Below are positions 32,708-43,183 of a stretch of 48,006 nucleotides of DNA, one piece after another. The translations under genes and the position numbers were made by a program. Position 1 is the first letter of the stretch, and every line of letters begins with the position of its first letter. The notes under the pieces are model-generated. The model made no database searches. It saw only the letters and a program-made list of their open reading frames with translations, and was not told where the DNA came from. The DNA is from Pseudomonadota bacterium (GTDB lineage: Bacteria; Pseudomonadota; Alphaproteobacteria; Acetobacterales; Acetobacteraceae), in contig JAJZCG010000007.1 in assembly GCA_021846225.1 (NCBI GenBank), positions 1 to 48,006 of the forward strand. Reading direction: 5' to 3'.

Positions 32708-32853
32708 ATGTTGTATATAGGCCACAACCGAAAAATATTTAAGTGTTAATTTTGTAATGTCGGCCGTTTCGCAGCCCCCGGCCGCGCGCCTGCCACGCGC
32801 TTCATGCATAATCGCGCGCCGCTTCGCCTAAAAACCGTTCTTATCCGCCGGTT

Positions 32854-32890
32854 CCAGGGTGCGATGACACGAGATGCCATCGCACTCTGG
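32854..32890 (-). terminator. 13-bp hairpin downstream of the LysR gene
   Basis: CCAGGGTGCGATG (32854-32866) pairs with CATCGCACTCTGG (32878-32890) over 13 positions (one wobble pair) around an 11-base loop, 20 bases after the LysR-gene stop. No T-run on either strand, so it is probably a 3' stability structure or weak terminator. The rest of 32521-32909, apart from the small RNA and this hairpin, shows nothing I can name. Confidence 0.5.
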
Positions 32891-32909
32891 CAGTTTCCGG
32901 CCGACCCGT

Positions 32910-33821
32910 TCAGGGCTTGTGCGCGCCGCGCTCGGAGATGCTGTTGATCAGAAAATCCCGGAAAACCGAGACGCGCTTGCTGTTGCGCAGCTCTTCAGGA
33001 TACACAAAATACATCTCATTGGCCGGTTTTTTCAGATCGGGCAGCACATTCACCAGCCCGGTTGGGTCCTGCACCAGATAATCCGGCACCGCGCCAATGC
33101 CCATGCCATTGCGGATGCAAACCAGCATCGCCTGCAGGGAGTTCACCTCCAGCACGCCCCGGCGCGGCGTGCCGTCCTTGCGGCCCACTTCGGCCAGCCA
33201 GTTCACATCAGGCACCGGGGGCTTGCGGTCGCCAAAGAGGATCAGCTTGTGCTGGTCGAGATCCTCCACGCTCTGCGGCGTGCCGTTGGCTTTCAGATAT
33301 TCCGCCGAGGCCCAGATCTGGCTGCGGATTTCCCCCAGATGGCGCTGCACCAGGTCCGGCTGGCGCGGCGGGTGCATGCGGATCGCCACATCGGCCTCGC
33401 GCATCGCCAGGTCCAGATCGGTGTCATCGAGCAGCAGCGTCACCGTCACATCCGGATGCGCGGCGAGAAAGGTTTTCAGCCGCGGCGCCAGCCAGGTCAC
33501 GCCAAAGCTGTGCGTGGTGGTCACCTTCAGCCGCCCGGCCGGTTTTTCCTTGCTCTCGGCCAGCAACGCCTCGGTCATCGCCAGCTTGGCGAACACCTCG
33601 CGCACGGTGCGGTTCAGCGCCTCGCCCTGCTCGGTGAGGATCAGCCCGCGCGCATGGCGATGGAACAGCGGCACCGCGAGCGCCTCCTCCAGCGCCGAAA
33701 TCTGCCGCGACACCGCCGACTGGCTGAGGTTAAGCGTATCGCCCGCATGGGTGAAGCTACCCGCCTCGGCCACCGCGTGGAATACGCGCAGCTTGTCCCA
33801 ATCCATTTTCTGCCCCGTCAT
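32910..33821 (-). CDS. LysR-family transcriptional regulator
   Basis: 303 residues. The N-terminal winged helix spans residues 7-66 (WDKLRVFHAVAEAGSFTHAG, SQSAVSRQISALEEAL, LFHRHARGLILTEQG). The effector domain (about residues 93-300) has LKVTTTHSFGVTWLAPRL and GMGIGAVPDYL. Its ATG directly abuts the trxB stop (TAAATG), so it is co-translated with thioredoxin reductase. A trxB-lysR pairing recurs in alphaproteobacteria (recalled, not checked). The signal and targets are unknown; a redox link is inferred. Confidence 0.9.
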   Translation of the reverse strand: MTGQKMDWDKLRVFHAVAEAGSFTHAGDTLNLSQSAVSRQISALEEALAVPLFHRHARGLILTEQGEALNRTVREVFAKLAMTEALLAESKEKPAGRLKVTTTHSFGVTWLAPRLKTFLAAHPDVTVTLLLDDTDLDLAMREADVAIRMHPPRQPDLVQRHLGEIRSQIWASAEYLKANGTPQSVEDLDQHKLILFGDRKPPVPDVNWLAEVGRKDGTPRRGVLEVNSLQAMLVCIRNGMGIGAVPDYLVQDPTGLVNVLPDLKKPANEMYFVYPEELRNSKRVSVFRDFLINSISERGAHKP

Positions 33822-34787
33822 TTATGCTGCCTCACTTGCCTGCTGGGGTAACTGCGCCAGATATTTCTCCGCCTCCAGCGCTGCCATGCAGCCGGTCCCG
33901 GCGGCTGTCACCGCCTGGCGGAAAATTTTATCCTGCACGTCGCCCGCCGCGAAAACGCCGGGCACCGAGGTCTCGGTGCTGCCGGGTTTCGTTATAATGA
34001 ATCCCTCCGCGTCGGTGTTCACCTGCCCGCCGAAAACCGCGGTGGCGGGTGAGTGGCCGATGGCGATGAACACGCCATCCACGCTGATCTCCTGCGCGGC
34101 CCCGGTCTTCACATTGCGCAGCCGCGCCCCGGTAACAACCGCAGGGGTGCCGGCGCCCAGAATCTCATCCACCGCATGGTCCCAGATCACGGTGATCTTC
34201 GGGTTGGCGAACAGCCGGTCCTGCAAAATCTTCTCGGCGCGGAAACTGTCGCGCCGGTGCACCAGGGTCACATGGCTGGCGTGGTGGGTCAGGTAGAGCG
34301 CCTCCTCAACCGCGGTGTTGCCGCCGCCGACCACGGCCACGGCCTTGCCCCGGTAGAAAAACCCGTCACAGGTGGCGCAGGCGGAAACCCCGGCGCCCTG
34401 GTAGATCTTCTCCGAATCCAGCCCCAGCCAGCGCGCCTGCGCCCCGGTTGCGATCACCACGGCATCCGCCACGAATTCCACCCCGGCATCCGACCATGCG
34501 CGATAGGGCCGGGCGGAGAAATCCACCTTGGTGATGATATCGTAGATGACCTCGGTGCCGACATGCACGGCCTGCTTTTCCATCTGCTCCATCAGCCAGG
34601 GGCCCTGGATGGTCTCGGCAAACCCGGGATAATTCTCCACGTCCGTGGTAATCGTGAGCTGCCCGCCCGGCTGCAACCCAGCCACCATCACCGGCGCCAG
34701 ATTGGCGCGCGCCGCATAAATTGCCGCCGTGTAACCGGCCGGCCCCGCGCCGATGATCAGTATGCGGGTTTTCCTCACCTCAGCCAT
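33822..34787 (-). CDS. trxB: Thioredoxin-disulfide reductase
   Basis: 321 residues. This flavoprotein passes electrons from NADPH to thioredoxin. The FAD loop is IIGAGPAGYTAAIYAARA (residues 11-28). The redox-active disulfide is CATC at residues 137-140, and the NADPH loop VVGGGNTAVEEAL at 152-164. The C-terminal FAD segment GVFAAGDVQD is present. Length and motif spacing are those of low-molecular-weight TrxB. The 180-base gap to the divergent lrp gene must hold promoters for both; TTGACA occurs at about 34839. Confidence 0.95.
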   Translation of the reverse strand: MAEVRKTRILIIGAGPAGYTAAIYAARANLAPVMVAGLQPGGQLTITTDVENYPGFAETIQGPWLMEQMEKQAVHVGTEVIYDIITKVDFSARPYRAWSDAGVEFVADAVVIATGAQARWLGLDSEKIYQGAGVSACATCDGFFYRGKAVAVVGGGNTAVEEALYLTHHASHVTLVHRRDSFRAEKILQDRLFANPKITVIWDHAVDEILGAGTPAVVTGARLRNVKTGAAQEISVDGVFIAIGHSPATAVFGGQVNTDAEGFIITKPGSTETSVPGVFAAGDVQDKIFRQAVTAAGTGCMAALEAEKYLAQLPQQASEAA

Positions 34788-34967
34788 TTTCGTTTATCAT
34801 CCACTCAATTAATAAGAATCAGGAATGCAGCATATCTGTTGACATCGCGCCGATACAAGCGCGCGTTTATGGTACGGGACGCGGAAGTTGGCAATTTCCA
34901 CCCATGGTCAAATCCATTTGTGTAATTATATTGCGCGGAACCACCCGCCAGTGATTTAGGACCAGCC

Positions 34968-35459
34968 ATGCCAACCGACCCCGACCCGATCCAGCTCGAC
35001 GAAATCGACCGCAAGATCATCGCCGAGCTGCAGGAGGACGGCCGCATGACCAATGTGGAGCTGGCCCGGCGGGCCGGAATCTCGCCCCCGCCCTGCCTGC
35101 GCCGCGTGCGCCGGCTGGAGGAGGCCGGCTTCATTCAGGGCTACCACGCCCGCACGGACGGCCAGAAACTCGGCTGGCAGATCGCCTTCTTCGTCATCGT
35201 CGGGCTGGAGAGCCAGAAGCAGGCGGTGCTGGACGGGTTTGAAGCCCTGGTCGCCACCTGGCCGGAGGTTCGCGAATGCCACATGATCCGCGGCGGCGGC
35301 GATTTTCTGCTGAAACTGGTGGCGCGCGACGCAGCGCATGAAAACCAGCTCACCGCCCGGCTCACCGGCGCCGCGCATGTCGCGCGGGTGCAAACCCTGC
35401 AAACAATACGCACCAGCCGCGACCTCGCCGGCGTGCCGATGGACCGTTCAAATGCTTGA
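34968..35459 (+). CDS. Lrp/AsnC-family transcriptional regulator
   Basis: 163 residues. An N-terminal helix-turn-helix (about residues 9-60: LDEIDRKIIAELQEDGRMTN start, SPPPCLRRVRRLEEAG recognition helix) is followed by the RAM effector domain (about residues 72-150) with GWQIAFFVIVGLE and CHMIRGGGDFLLKLV. The ATG at 34968 has AGGA just upstream (TTTAGGACCAGCC). The gene diverges from trxB and overlaps ctaG by 8 bases. The effector is unknown, presumably an amino acid. Confidence 0.92.
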   Translation: MPTDPDPIQLDEIDRKIIAELQEDGRMTNVELARRAGISPPPCLRRVRRLEEAGFIQGYHARTDGQKLGWQIAFFVIVGLESQKQAVLDGFEALVATWPEVRECHMIRGGGDFLLKLVARDAAHENQLTARLTGAAHVARVQTLQTIRTSRDLAGVPMDRSNA

Positions 35460-36381
35460 TTTGTTGATTCTGCTGGCCGCCGTCATCGTCGACCTGCTGT
35501 GCCGCTACGTTCCAGCGCATCTGCCCTACCTGTTCCCCTTCGTCTTCAACGCGCCGGTGTTCCTCGGCAGCTGGTTCATGCTGCTGTGGTATCTGCGCGG
35601 CATGGCCCGCATCGCGCCGGAGAAAAAACCCGGCCGCCTGCGCCAGTGGTTCTTCCTGCTCGGCCTGGGCAGCATCTATTTCGTGCTGCAAACGCATTTT
35701 GAATACATCTCCCAGCACATGTTCTTTCTCAACCGCATCCAGGCGGTCACCATCGGCATGGCGGCGCCCTTTGGCATCGCCATCGGCTGGATGCCCGAGC
35801 TCTTGCGCCTTGGCGTCCCGCCATGGGTGCTGCGCGCCTGCCAGAGCCGGGTTGTGTACAGGCTCAGCCGCGTGCTGGCCCACCCGCTGCCCGCCATGGC
35901 GATCTTCCTCGTCACCACCGATGTCTGGCTGATCCCCGCGGTGCATTTCGCGGCCATGATCAACCCGCTCCTCTACGCGGTGATGAACATCTCCTGCCTG
36001 CTCGGCGGCCTGCTGTTCTGGCTCGTGGTGCTGGACCCGCGGCCAAAACCCGCCGCCCGCTTCTCCTACCTCACCCGCGCCGCCGCCGGCTTCCTGGTGA
36101 TGTTCCCGCAGATCGCCGTCAGCTCCTACATCGCGCTGAGCACCGATAATCTGTACTCTTTTTACACACTTTGCGGCCGGCTCTTTCCCTCCATTTCCCC
36201 GCTTTATGATCAAATGCTGGGCGGGCTGATCCAGTGGATCCCACCCGGCATACTCAACACCGCCGCCCTGCTCATCAGCCTCAACGCGCTGCGCCTCTCC
36301 GACATCAAAGCCGAAGAATCCTTTGTTCCACCTCCTGGCGCGAAGATTTACGAAGCCAAGTGGACCGGGCAGAAAAAATAG
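35452..36381 (+). CDS. ctaG: Cytochrome c oxidase assembly factor CtaG (caa3-type, CtaG_like)
   Basis: 309 residues with seven or more predicted membrane helices, the polytopic CtaG of Bacillus type rather than the single-span Cox11. It is needed for copper-site assembly in cytochrome oxidases. Motifs: THFEYISQHMFFLNRIQAVTI (key EYISQHMFF, near residue 85), WMPELLRLGVPPWVLRA, and AVHFAAMINPLLYAVMN with His and Met that may bind copper. ATG 35452 overlaps the lrp stop, and upstream in-frame starts run inside lrp. It is not next to cox genes. Confidence 0.85.
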   Translation: MLDLLILLAAVIVDLLCRYVPAHLPYLFPFVFNAPVFLGSWFMLLWYLRGMARIAPEKKPGRLRQWFFLLGLGSIYFVLQTHFEYISQHMFFLNRIQAVTIGMAAPFGIAIGWMPELLRLGVPPWVLRACQSRVVYRLSRVLAHPLPAMAIFLVTTDVWLIPAVHFAAMINPLLYAVMNISCLLGGLLFWLVVLDPRPKPAARFSYLTRAAAGFLVMFPQIAVSSYIALSTDNLYSFYTLCGRLFPSISPLYDQMLGGLIQWIPPGILNTAALLISLNALRLSDIKAEESFVPPPGAKIYEAKWTGQKK

Positions 36382-36394
36382 CCGGTTTTGTTGC

Positions 36395-36425
36395 GTTGCA
36401 GCACGGTTTTTTGTTGCGCTGCAAC
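36395..36425 (+). terminator. possible terminator hairpin after ctaG
   Basis: GTTGCAGC (36395-36402) pairs with GCTGCAAC (36418-36425), with a 15-base loop that contains a T-run; 14 bases after the ctaG stop. The sequence also holds a direct near-repeat of GTTGCG(T/C)TGCA. Not a standard intrinsic terminator, as the T-run is in the loop. Confidence 0.35.
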
Positions 36426-36560
36426 ATGCGTTTTCCCGCCTGCGCGATACCAGCGCAGCCCAGCTTTGAAATTTTGGACCAAGTTTCCGGGTAAATTTGA
36501 TCTAAGACAATCCCTCCCCGAGCGTGAGCGGCTAAAGCCCGTTCACATCAAAAATTATGA

Positions 36561-38093
<1,533 letters not shown>

Positions 38094-38111
38094 ACTTACA
38101 AGCAGCGACGC

Positions 38112-38135
38112 AAAAGGGGGCCACAGCCCCCTTTT
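38112..38135 (+). terminator. Rho-independent terminator after aarC
   Basis: AAAAGGGGG (38112-38120) pairs with CCCCCTTTT (38127-38135) with loop CCACAG, 18 bases after the aarC stop. The T-run is short but the A-run before the stem can make it work in both directions, serving the convergent zinc-ribbon gene too. Confidence 0.7.
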
Positions 38136-38176
38136 CACCGTCAGGTCAAATGCCGCGCCGCCTTATACGAACAGCC

Positions 38177-38731
38177 TTATACGATATGTCCAAAATGCCC
38201 GATGAAGGCCAGCCCCGCCAACCCGGCCACCAGCAGCAGCAGCAAAGTCAGCACCAGAGGCAGGTTGCTGATTTTAACCGGCGGCGGCGGCTGCTTTTCC
38301 GGCTCGTATTCAACCGCGTTGTTGCGCGCCGCGTGCACCAGATCCGCGAAGGAATCCCCCTGGCCGGGCTGATGCACCGGCGCCGCACCGTCATCGCCGC
38401 CGCTGGTCAGGAACATCGGCAACCCCAACGCCGGATCGGTCTCAATCACCGGCTCGCTCACCGCCCCGGCCTCAGCCAATGGCACATCGGCTAACGGGGC
38501 AATGGCTAACTGGACATCGGTGAACTGGGCATCGCCGTAAACAGCGGCCTGGGTTTCACCTGCCGTCTCCCGCGCCGCTGCAAAATCTGAAACCCCGGCC
38601 AGATCGGGAGCAAGCACCTCACTGCGCCAGCCGGTTCCGCACCGCGCGCACTGCAACTTGCGGCTACGCCCTGCCAGCGCCGCATCGGGCACTTCATACA
38701 CAGCTGAACAATTCGGGCATAAAAGACGCAT
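38177..38731 (-). CDS. MJ0042-type zinc-ribbon membrane protein
   Basis: 184 residues. The N-terminal zinc ribbon is MRLLCPNCSAVYEVPDAAL with the second pair CARCGTGW (about residues 28-35). A low-complexity acidic/Ala-rich middle (about residues 50-140) follows, and a single membrane helix near the C-terminus (PLVLTLLLLLVAGLAGLAFIG, key LLLLLVAGLAG, residues about 155-176). The start ATG 38731 places the ribbon at the N-terminus; the longer frame to 38800 adds an unlikely leader. Function unknown; it diverges from ftsE, a placement I recall from other alphaproteobacteria. Confidence 0.8.
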   Translation of the reverse strand: MRLLCPNCSAVYEVPDAALAGRSRKLQCARCGTGWRSEVLAPDLAGVSDFAAARETAGETQAAVYGDAQFTDVQLAIAPLADVPLAEAGAVSEPVIETDPALGLPMFLTSGGDDGAAPVHQPGQGDSFADLVHAARNNAVEYEPEKQPPPPVKISNLPLVLTLLLLLVAGLAGLAFIGHFGHIV

Positions 38732-38809
38732 GATCGGCTTTATGAATGGCATTTCTGGCGTGTTCGCGCAATAAGAACTTGCATGACCTTCGGCCGCCAA
38801 TCAATTCAA

Positions 38810-38838
38810 TTGACACAAATTCCGGTCTATCTAAACGT
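38810..38838 (+). promoter_or_regulatory. candidate promoter for ftsE
   Basis: TTGACA at 38810-38815 matches the -35 consensus. At a 16-base spacer TAAACG follows, a weak -10. The start point would be near 38845, about 95 bases before the ftsE ATG. The match is one strong box only. Confidence 0.3.
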
Positions 38839-38939
38839 TATCCATGCGCGGCAGTTTCAACGCCCGGGTACTCATCCAGGCCGCGGCCGCGCCGCCAAAG
38901 TCTGGTTAACCCCCTGGTGCAAAACAACTTTAAGGTACA

Positions 38940-39623
38940 ATGATTAGATTTGACGACGTCTGGTTGAAATACCGCCATCAGGACCGTGGCCCGGGCGCTT
39001 TGGCGCGCGATGTGCTGCGCGGTGTTGATTTTAAAATCCCCGATGGCGGTTTCCGCTGGCTCACCGGCCCATCGGGCGCGGGAAAAACCACCCTGCTCAA
39101 GCTCATCTACCTGGCCGAACACCCGACCCAGGGCCGGATTGACATCATGGGCACCCATGCCGCCAAAATCTCCCGGCGCGACGCCGCCCTGCTGCGCCGG
39201 CGCATCGGCGTGGTCTACCAGGATTTCCGCCTCCTCGCGCATCTCTCCGCGTATGACAACGTAGCCCTGCCGATGCGCCTGGCGCGGCGCGCCGAGCATC
39301 AGGTCCACGCCGATGTCACGGAAATCCTCCGCTGGGTCGGCCTCGCCAACCGGCTCGGCGCGCTGCCCGACGAACTCTCCGGCGGCGAGCAACAGCGCGT
39401 CGCCATCGCGCGCGCCGTGGTCGGGCGGCCGAAACTGCTGGTCGCCGACGAGCCCACCGGCAATCTGGACGATGAACAGGCCGGCCGGCTGATGACCCTG
39501 ATCACCGCCCTCAACCGGCTTGGCACCACCGTCATCGTGGCCACGCACAACCACGCGCTGGTTTCCGCCTACCCCGCCCCGCGGCTGGAAATGGCCGAAG
39601 GCCGGCTCACCGCGCATGGCTAA
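38940..39623 (+). CDS. ftsE: Cell division ABC-type ATPase FtsE
   Basis: 227 residues. With FtsX it forms the divisome complex that controls periplasmic amidase activation. Walker A is [13 protein letters not shown] (about residues 43-55), the Q-loop is in [17 protein letters not shown], the signature is [14 protein letters not shown] (about residues 142-155), Walker B is [12 protein letters not shown] and the H-loop His is in VATHNHALV. GxxYQDFRLL is typical of FtsE. The stop overlaps ftsX by 8 bases. Confidence 0.93.
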   Translation: MIRFDDVWLKYRHQDRGPGALARDVLRGVDFKIPDGGFRWLTGPSGAGKTTLLKLIYLAEHPTQGRIDIMGTHAAKISRRDAALLRRRIGVVYQDFRLLAHLSAYDNVALPMRLARRAEHQVHADVTEILRWVGLANRLGALPDELSGGEQQRVAIARAVVGRPKLLVADEPTGNLDDEQAGRLMTLITALNRLGTTVIVATHNHALVSAYPAPRLEMAEGRLTAHG

Positions 39624-40518
39624 ACGCCATACCGACCCGCTGGGTCTGCACTCCGCGCTGGAGGACTGGATGCTGCCGGTCCTGGTCGCGGCCATGAGCT
39701 TCCTCGCCGCCCTGGCCGTGGCGGGGGCGCTGGCCAGCACAGTGCTCGCCGCGCAATGGCAAAACGATACCGCTGCCGCGCTCACCATCCAGGTGCCCCA
39801 GCCCGATGCGCCGGACACCGCCAACAACGCCACCCGCCTCGCCGCCGTGCAAGCCGCGCTGCAAACCATGCCCGGCGTCACCAGCCCGCGCCTGCTGAGC
39901 GTTGATGCGCTGAACCACCTGCTCGCCCCCTGGCTCGGCGCGGATGCGGCGGCGCTCGGCCTGCCGCTCCCCGCCGTCATCACCGCCACCTGGAGCGGCC
40001 CCGGCCCGGGCGATGCCATCGCCGCGGCGCTGAACAAACTAGCCCCCGGCACACTGGCGCAAACTGGCGTGCAATGGGCCGCGCGCGTCACCGCGCTCAC
40101 CGGCAGCCTGCAAACCTGCGCCGCCGCGGTGCTGGTCATCGTCGCCCTGGTCGGCGGCGCGCTGGTCGCGCTGGCCACCCGCGCGGGCCTCGCACAACGG
40201 CGCGAAACCATCGAGATCATCCATGGCCTCGGCGCGCAGGACGGCGACATCGCCAGCCGCTTCGCCAGCCGCGCCACCGTCCTCGCCGTGGCGGGCGCCG
40301 CCGCCGGGGCGCTGCTGGCGCTGCCCGTGCTGCTCTGGCTGGCCGCGCTGGCCGCGCCCTTCAGCGGGCTGCCCCAGCTTGGCGGCCTGCAACACGGGCT
40401 GGCCGGCCTGCCGCCCGCATTGTGGACGGCGCTGCCCTGCCTGCCGCTGGCCGCCGCCGTGATCGGATGGAGCTCGGCGCAGCTCACCGTGCGGGGCTGG
40501 CTGCGGAAACTGGTCTGA
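39616..40518 (+). CDS. ftsX: Cell division protein FtsX
   Basis: 300 residues. Four membrane helices: one at about residues 18-42, then an extracytoplasmic domain (about residues 45-170), then three at the C-terminus. The second half has ALATRAGLAQRRETIEIIHGLGAQDGDIASRF (key RETIEIIHGLGAQ), the cytoplasmic loop characteristic of FtsX. ATG 39616 is inside the ftsE end and fits the reading-frame overlap. Earlier in-frame codons lie well inside ftsE. It touches the next gene by one base. Confidence 0.9.
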   Translation: MAKRHTDPLGLHSALEDWMLPVLVAAMSFLAALAVAGALASTVLAAQWQNDTAAALTIQVPQPDAPDTANNATRLAAVQAALQTMPGVTSPRLLSVDALNHLLAPWLGADAAALGLPLPAVITATWSGPGPGDAIAAALNKLAPGTLAQTGVQWAARVTALTGSLQTCAAAVLVIVALVGGALVALATRAGLAQRRETIEIIHGLGAQDGDIASRFASRATVLAVAGAAAGALLALPVLLWLAALAAPFSGLPQLGGLQHGLAGLPPALWTALPCLPLAAAVIGWSSAQLTVRGWLRKLV

Positions 40519-41147
40519 TGCCCCGCGCCCGCCGCTTCCGCCGCCGCCGCCTCCCCGTGCTGGGCCTGCTCGCCAAGGGCTTCGTCCTGCTCGGCGGCCT
40601 CTGGCTGGCCGGTTTTGCCATCTTCCTCGCCGTGATCCTCACCGCCACGCCGCCCAACCCCATGCCCCATGCCGGGGGCATCGTCGCGCTCACCGGCGGG
40701 GATGACCGCGTCAGCGCCGCCCTGGCTTTGCTGGCTGACCGCGACGCCCCGCTGCTGCTCATCTCCGGCGCCGGGCGCGGCACCTATCTGGGTGACTTCA
40801 CCGCCGACGACGCCGCCGCCGCCACCCGCTATGCCAGCGCCATAACCCTCGGCCATATGGCAGGCACCACCCACGGCAACGCGCTGGAGACCGCCAACTG
40901 GGTCCGCGCCCACGGCATCCGCTCGCTCATCGTCGTCACCGCTGATTATCATATGCCCCGCGCCATGCAGGAGATGCGTCAGGCCCTGCCCGCTATCACC
41001 CTCATCGCCGCCCCGGTGCGCCCGCCCGCCATGCGCAACCTCTTCAGCCTGCCCACATTGCGGATGCTCGCCGGAGAATATAGCAAGTACCTCGTGGTGC
41101 GCTCAGGTCTCCGCCGGTTCGCCGCCCGCCTCATAACCCAGGATTGA
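40518..41147 (+). CDS. YdcF/SanA-family (DUF218) membrane protein
   Basis: 209 residues. One N-terminal membrane helix (about residues 18-40) is followed by a DUF218 domain with AGGIVALTGGDDRV, LLLISGAG, ETANWVRAHGIRSLIVVTADYHMPRAM (key VTADYHMPRA) and IAAPV. Proteins of this kind (ElyC, SanA) influence envelope polysaccharide biogenesis, but the chemistry is unproven. The ATG overlaps the ftsX stop by one base (TGATG) and the plsC start overlaps its stop, so ftsE-ftsX-ydcF-plsC is one operon. Confidence 0.85.
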   Translation: MPRARRFRRRRLPVLGLLAKGFVLLGGLWLAGFAIFLAVILTATPPNPMPHAGGIVALTGGDDRVSAALALLADRDAPLLLISGAGRGTYLGDFTADDAAAATRYASAITLGHMAGTTHGNALETANWVRAHGIRSLIVVTADYHMPRAMQEMRQALPAITLIAAPVRPPAMRNLFSLPTLRMLAGEYSKYLVVRSGLRRFAARLITQD

Positions 41148-41851
41148 TCAACCTGCGCCTGCTCCGCTCCCTCGCCTTCAACACCGTCATGTTCGGCACC
41201 GGCATCGTGCTCAGCCTTTGGGGCATCCTGCTCTGGCGGCTGGGCTATTCGCGGCTTGAGCGCGTGCCGATCCTCTGGGCCAGAATCTGCCTCGCCGGGC
41301 TGCGTCTGTTCTGCGGTGTCCGGCTGCGCATCGAGGGGCGCGAACACCTGCCGCCCCCTGGCGCCGCCATCGTCGCGGCGCAGCATCAATCCACCCTGGA
41401 TGTCCTCATCTGGCTGACCCTGCTGGCCCACCCCACCTTCGTTTTCAAGCGTGAGCTGGCCAAAATCCCGCTGTTCGGCGTGCTGCTGGAACCTACCGGC
41501 ATGGTCCCGGTGGACCGCGGCGGCGCCGGCAAGGCCCTGCGCAAAATGTTGTCGGACTGCGCCAAGGTCCTCGCCAGCGGCCGCCAGATCATCCTCTTCC
41601 CCGAGGGCACGCGCGTCCTCCCCGGCAAGCGCGCCCGCCTGCACCCCGGCATCGTCGCCCTGGCCAAGGCCAACGAACTGCCGCTCATCCCCGCCGCCAC
41701 TGATTCCGGCCTCTGCTGGGGGGCGAAAGCCTTCCGCATTTCGCCCGGCACCGTCACGGTGAAACTCTACCCGCCCATCCCGCCCGAAACCCCGCAGGAT
41801 GCAATGCTCGCCCACCTCGCCACCTGCTTTTATGATCCCGGCGTGGGGTAA
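41144..41851 (+). CDS. plsC: 1-acyl-sn-glycerol-3-phosphate acyltransferase
   Basis: 235 residues. It makes phosphatidic acid at the inner membrane. N-terminal membrane helix at about residues 11-32. The catalytic HX4D motif is HQSTLD (residues 81-86), the glycerol-phosphate motif is FPEGTR (152-157), and the third motif is PTGMVPVDRGG. The start is TTG 41144 overlapping the ydcF stop. OlsA-type enzymes of ornithine-lipid synthesis are in the same family; since olsB is present elsewhere in the window, that alternative cannot be excluded. Confidence 0.87.
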   Translation: MINLRLLRSLAFNTVMFGTGIVLSLWGILLWRLGYSRLERVPILWARICLAGLRLFCGVRLRIEGREHLPPPGAAIVAAQHQSTLDVLIWLTLLAHPTFVFKRELAKIPLFGVLLEPTGMVPVDRGGAGKALRKMLSDCAKVLASGRQIILFPEGTRVLPGKRARLHPGIVALAKANELPLIPAATDSGLCWGAKAFRISPGTVTVKLYPPIPPETPQDAMLAHLATCFYDPGVG

Positions 41852-41857
41852 AGCGCC

Positions 41858-43183
41858 TCACGCCGGCAGTTCGATCACCACGCGCAGGCCGCCGCCTGGG
41901 CGGTCCAGCAGAAAAATATCCCCGCCATGCGCGCCCACGATATCGCGGGCGATAGCCAGGCCCAGGCCGGTGCCGCCCGCCGAGGCCGTCTCGAACGGGC
42001 GGAACACGGTCTCACGCTGGCTGGCCGGAATCCCGGGGCCATCATCCTCAATCACAATCCGCAGCGTCCGCCCGCTCATCGCCGCGCCGAGCCACATCTG
42101 CCCTGCATGGCGGCGGGCGTTATCGATCAGGTTGGTCAGCACCCGGCGCATCGCCTCGGGGCGCAAGGTCGCGCTCAACCCCTCGGGAGCGTCGCAATCT
42201 ATCCGTGCCCCCGCCCGCCGCGCGGCCGCCGCCACATCCTCCAGCAACCCCGTCACATCGGTGGGCACGGCCTGTTCGCTGCCCTCGCCGCGCGCAAAAT
42301 TGAGATAAATGGCAATCAGCTGCTCCATCTCCTCGATATCGCCGGTCATCTCCGCCATTTCACCCGCATCGGCCTCCGGCAGCATCGCCAATGAGAGCCG
42401 CAGCCGGGTGAGCGGCGTGCGCAGATCATGCGAGACCCCGGCCAGCATGGTGGTCCGCTGCGCCAGGAATCGCCGCAGGCGCTCCTGCATCCGGTTGAAC
42501 GCCGCGGCCGCGCGGCGCACCTCCACCGCCCCCTCGGGCTTGATCGGCCCGGGGTCGCGTCCCATGCCAAAGGCCTCCGCCGCCACCGCGAGCCGGGTGA
42601 TCCCGCGCACCTGAGTACGCAAAAACAGCGCCGAGATGCCAAACAGCAGCCCGGCGGTGCCGATCACCCAGATCAGGAACAGATAAAACGTGCCGATATA
42701 GAGCCGCTTGCGCGACACATCGATGCTCAGTACCCCGTCAGCCATCTGCACATTGATCCGGATGAACCCCGGCGTGGTATTCCACGCGACATTGAACGGC
42801 CTGTGCAGATTCTGCGCCAGCCCGCGGGCAAGATCGTCATCCACCGGGCCCGGCGCATCGGGCGGCGGCATGCGCCGCAGCACCTGGTTGCGGAAAAACA
42901 CGGTGGTGAACTGAAAATACCGGTCGGTCTCCTTGATGATGAGCCCCCGCGTATCCGGCGCGCGGTCGATCTCATCGATCATGAACCCCACCTCGCCAGC
43001 CACCCCCCCGGCCAGGCGGCGGGAAAGCTCGTTGAGGTGATTGCCATAAAACAGCAGCAGCGCCACCGCCTGGAGCAGCACCAGCGGGATCAGCACGATC
43101 AGCAGCGAGCGGCCAAAGAGGGTGCGCGGCAGAAACCTGCGCAGCACCCGGTCGGCCGAAAATCCGCCGGGGCGTAATTTCAT
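41858..43183 (-). CDS. EnvZ-type sensor histidine kinase
   Basis: 441 residues. Two membrane helices (about residues 24-47 and 163-190) enclose a periplasmic sensor of about 115 residues. HAMP domain follows (about residues 190-243). The phospho-acceptor is His252 in [16 protein letters not shown]. The ATPase has N-box [12 protein letters not shown]1 IEDDGPGIP and G2 [13 protein letters not shown]. The ATG overlaps the response-regulator stop by 4 bases. Architecture is that of EnvZ; the stimulus is unknown. Only 6 bases separate its stop from convergent plsC. Confidence 0.92.
   Translation of the reverse strand: MKLRPGGFSADRVLRRFLPRTLFGRSLLIVLIPLVLLQAVALLLFYGNHLNELSRRLAGGVAGEVGFMIDEIDRAPDTRGLIIKETDRYFQFTTVFFRNQVLRRMPPPDAPGPVDDDLARGLAQNLHRPFNVAWNTTPGFIRINVQMADGVLSIDVSRKRLYIGTFYLFLIWVIGTAGLLFGISALFLRTQVRGITRLAVAAEAFGMGRDPGPIKPEGAVEVRRAAAAFNRMQERLRRFLAQRTTMLAGVSHDLRTPLTRLRLSLAMLPEADAGEMAEMTGDIEEMEQLIAIYLNFARGEGSEQAVPTDVTGLLEDVAAAARRAGARIDCDAPEGLSATLRPEAMRRVLTNLIDNARRHAGQMWLGAAMSGRTLRIVIEDDGPGIPASQRETVFRPFETASAGGTGLGLAIARDIVGAHGGDIFLLDRPGGGLRVVIELPA

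Noticed and set aside
38844-38909. 21-codon open frame in the ftsE leader
   Set aside because: It starts ATG CGC GGC AGT and ends TAA, but there is no clear ribosome site and no sign of conservation can be seen. Too short to support.
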